From a virus, in the IMG/VR virus record IMGVR_UViG_3300031673_000097, positions 1-47,036 of that record: a stretch of DNA of 47,036 bases. One strand, 5' to 3'. Positions 46,233 through 47,036 of this stretch are shown here, piece by piece. The notes under the pieces were generated by a model that had not been told where the DNA came from, made no database searches, and was given only the letters and a program-made list of their open reading frames with translations. The position numbers and the translations under genes are program-made. Within the stretch, counting starts at the first letter, position 1, and each line of letters begins with the position of its first letter.

Positions 46233-46952
46233 ATGAGTGATGATTTTTCTATAAGCAGAATAGACCTGTTAAGATTGATAAAGTTTTATAAAAGAGCACC
46301 AAAGCAGTTTATGATGGCCTCAAAGGGCCTTCTCACTTCTTTTGCTTATCAGAGCAGGGAACAGCAGATAAGAGAGATTCAATCCTCTATGACAGTCCGT
46401 AATATCAATTTTGTGAAAGCAAGGATTAGATATCAGAAAGCACGTGGTAATAGAATTGATAATATCTATGCAGAAACCGGTTCTATACAATCACCACGTT
46501 TTACAGGGTGGAAAGAGCAGGAACTCGGAACCAAACCCATGAGAACTCGTACACAATCACTAACAGCTAGGGGAAGTGATTGGAATAAACAAGTCAAAGG
46601 AACAGCCAGGATGAAACCAGCAAATCGTTTCTTTGATCCTGATTCTGAGATGGAAGGTAGCAGCACCGAGCAAAGAATGGCCATTGCCCTTGCAGGGATG
46701 AGGAAGGGAACGATAAAGAAACGAAACTTTCTAATTAAGAAGAAAATGCGTGGAAAGCTAAAGACCTTAAAGCGCGGGCTATGGGGTATGCAGCGCAAAC
46801 AAATATATAGACTACAGACATTCAAACCCTCTAAGCTCCAGCCAAAGCGCAACCAGTGGCATAGCAGGGCAATAAGAAAGACTATGGCACGCATAAATCT
46901 ACGCAACGAATGGGTTAAGCAAATCAATAGGGTGCTCGATTATGGAAAGTAG
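46233..46952 (+). CDS. Basic virion-type protein, minor tail/neck-like
   Basis: A 239-residue, strongly basic protein. I start it at ATG 46233 since the in-frame TTG 46197 is the promoter -35 box. Blocks such as MTVRNINFVKARIRYQKARG, SPRFTGWKEQELGTK and LQTFKPSKLQPKRNQW recall phage minor virion proteins (gpZ/HK97 gp10-like neck or tail-completion group). The match is from memory and not firm. It is isolated from the other structural genes across the control region and has its own leaderless-type promoter. Confidence 0.6.
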   Translation: MSDDFSISRIDLLRLIKFYKRAPKQFMMASKGLLTSFAYQSREQQIREIQSSMTVRNINFVKARIRYQKARGNRIDNIYAETGSIQSPRFTGWKEQELGTKPMRTRTQSLTARGSDWNKQVKGTARMKPANRFFDPDSEMEGSSTEQRMAIALAGMRKGTIKKRNFLIKKKMRGKLKTLKRGLWGMQRKQIYRLQTFKPSKLQPKRNQWHSRAIRKTMARINLRNEWVKQINRVLDYGK

Positions 46953-46997
46953 TTGACCTTCTAACATCAAACAAATAATTTTTTAAAAGGTACTGTG

Positions 46998-47036
46998 ATG
47001 AGAAATAATTTTTTTCGTGCGCTTAACTTTCGCAAC
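46998..47036 (+). CDS. Start of a further rightward gene (truncated by window end)
   Basis: ATG at 46998 following AAAAGG, open to the window end: MRNNFFRALNFRN. Only 13 codons are visible, so no function can be given. Confidence 0.4.
   Translation, partial: MRNNFFRALNFRN

Overview
The window is a tailed-phage genome or prophage segment, AT-rich and almost fully coding, with few gaps between genes. The architecture is contractile-tailed (myovirus): the head module follows the lambda order (small terminase, large terminase gpA type, gpW-like connector, portal, S49 protease with nested scaffold, decoration protein D, capsid protein E). The tail module follows the Mu/P2 order (sheath, tube, frameshifted assembly chaperone, tape measure, gpN-like, LysM/gpD-like hub, gp45-like spike, W, J, I, collar-type fibre, fibre-assembly-like protein). 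No integrase, tRNA gene, CRISPR array or insertion sequence is visible. The host is most likely a low-GC, diderm, at least facultatively anaerobic bacterium: there are spanin-like membrane coiled-coil proteins, a glycyl-radical peptide, strong AGGAGG ribosome sites and TTGACA/TATAAT promoters. A spirochaete-like host would fit, but that is a guess.

Layout. 1-5144, plus strand: small genes, a C5-cytosine methyltransferase locus that is open and family-like in two frames, TerS, a second methyltransferase and TerL. 5143-5920: a two-gene cassette with its own promoter, set between TerL and the connector. 5924-26533: head and tail genes, with lysis-like proteins near 9.3-10.3 kb. 26438-45611, minus strand: a long leftward region of small accessory genes (including a DUF1874/AcrIII-1-type ring nuclease at 27.9 kb), an M23 peptidase, a DEAD-type helicase, a NrdD-tail glycyl-radical peptide beside a Cys-rich putative metal-binding protein, a 903-residue primase-helicase, a Gp3-like protein, a YqaJ-type exonuclease, and many small Cys-rich proteins. 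One plus-strand VRR-NUC gene (30734-31093) lies in this half. 45612-46232: an AT-rich intergenic control region with iterons, a four-copy 16-bp motif and divergent promoters; candidate origin. 46233-47036: one rightward basic virion-type gene and the start of another.

How it works together. The leftward promoter at 45.65 kb starts with a ribbon-helix-helix regulator and should express the replication and host-takeover genes. A second leftward promoter at 30.67 kb lies in an 84-bp sequence that is repeated exactly, inverted, at 5.2 kb, so the small accessory genes near 30 kb and the 5.2-kb cassette should be co-regulated. The structural genes are packed head-to-tail with overlapping stop and start codons.

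Most notable: (1) the two-frame methyltransferase locus; (2) the AcrIII-1-type ring nuclease with an N-terminal extension and a possible second start; (3) the 84-bp inverted promoter repeat flanking 25.5 kb; (4) the structured non-coding RNA block at 42.5-43.0 kb, with a promoter, a pseudoknot-capable stem pair and a terminator; (5) the iteron/operator control region; (6) leaderless-type promoters at 5.9 and 46.2 kb; (7) a family of GC-rich hairpin spacers with a compensatory base change.
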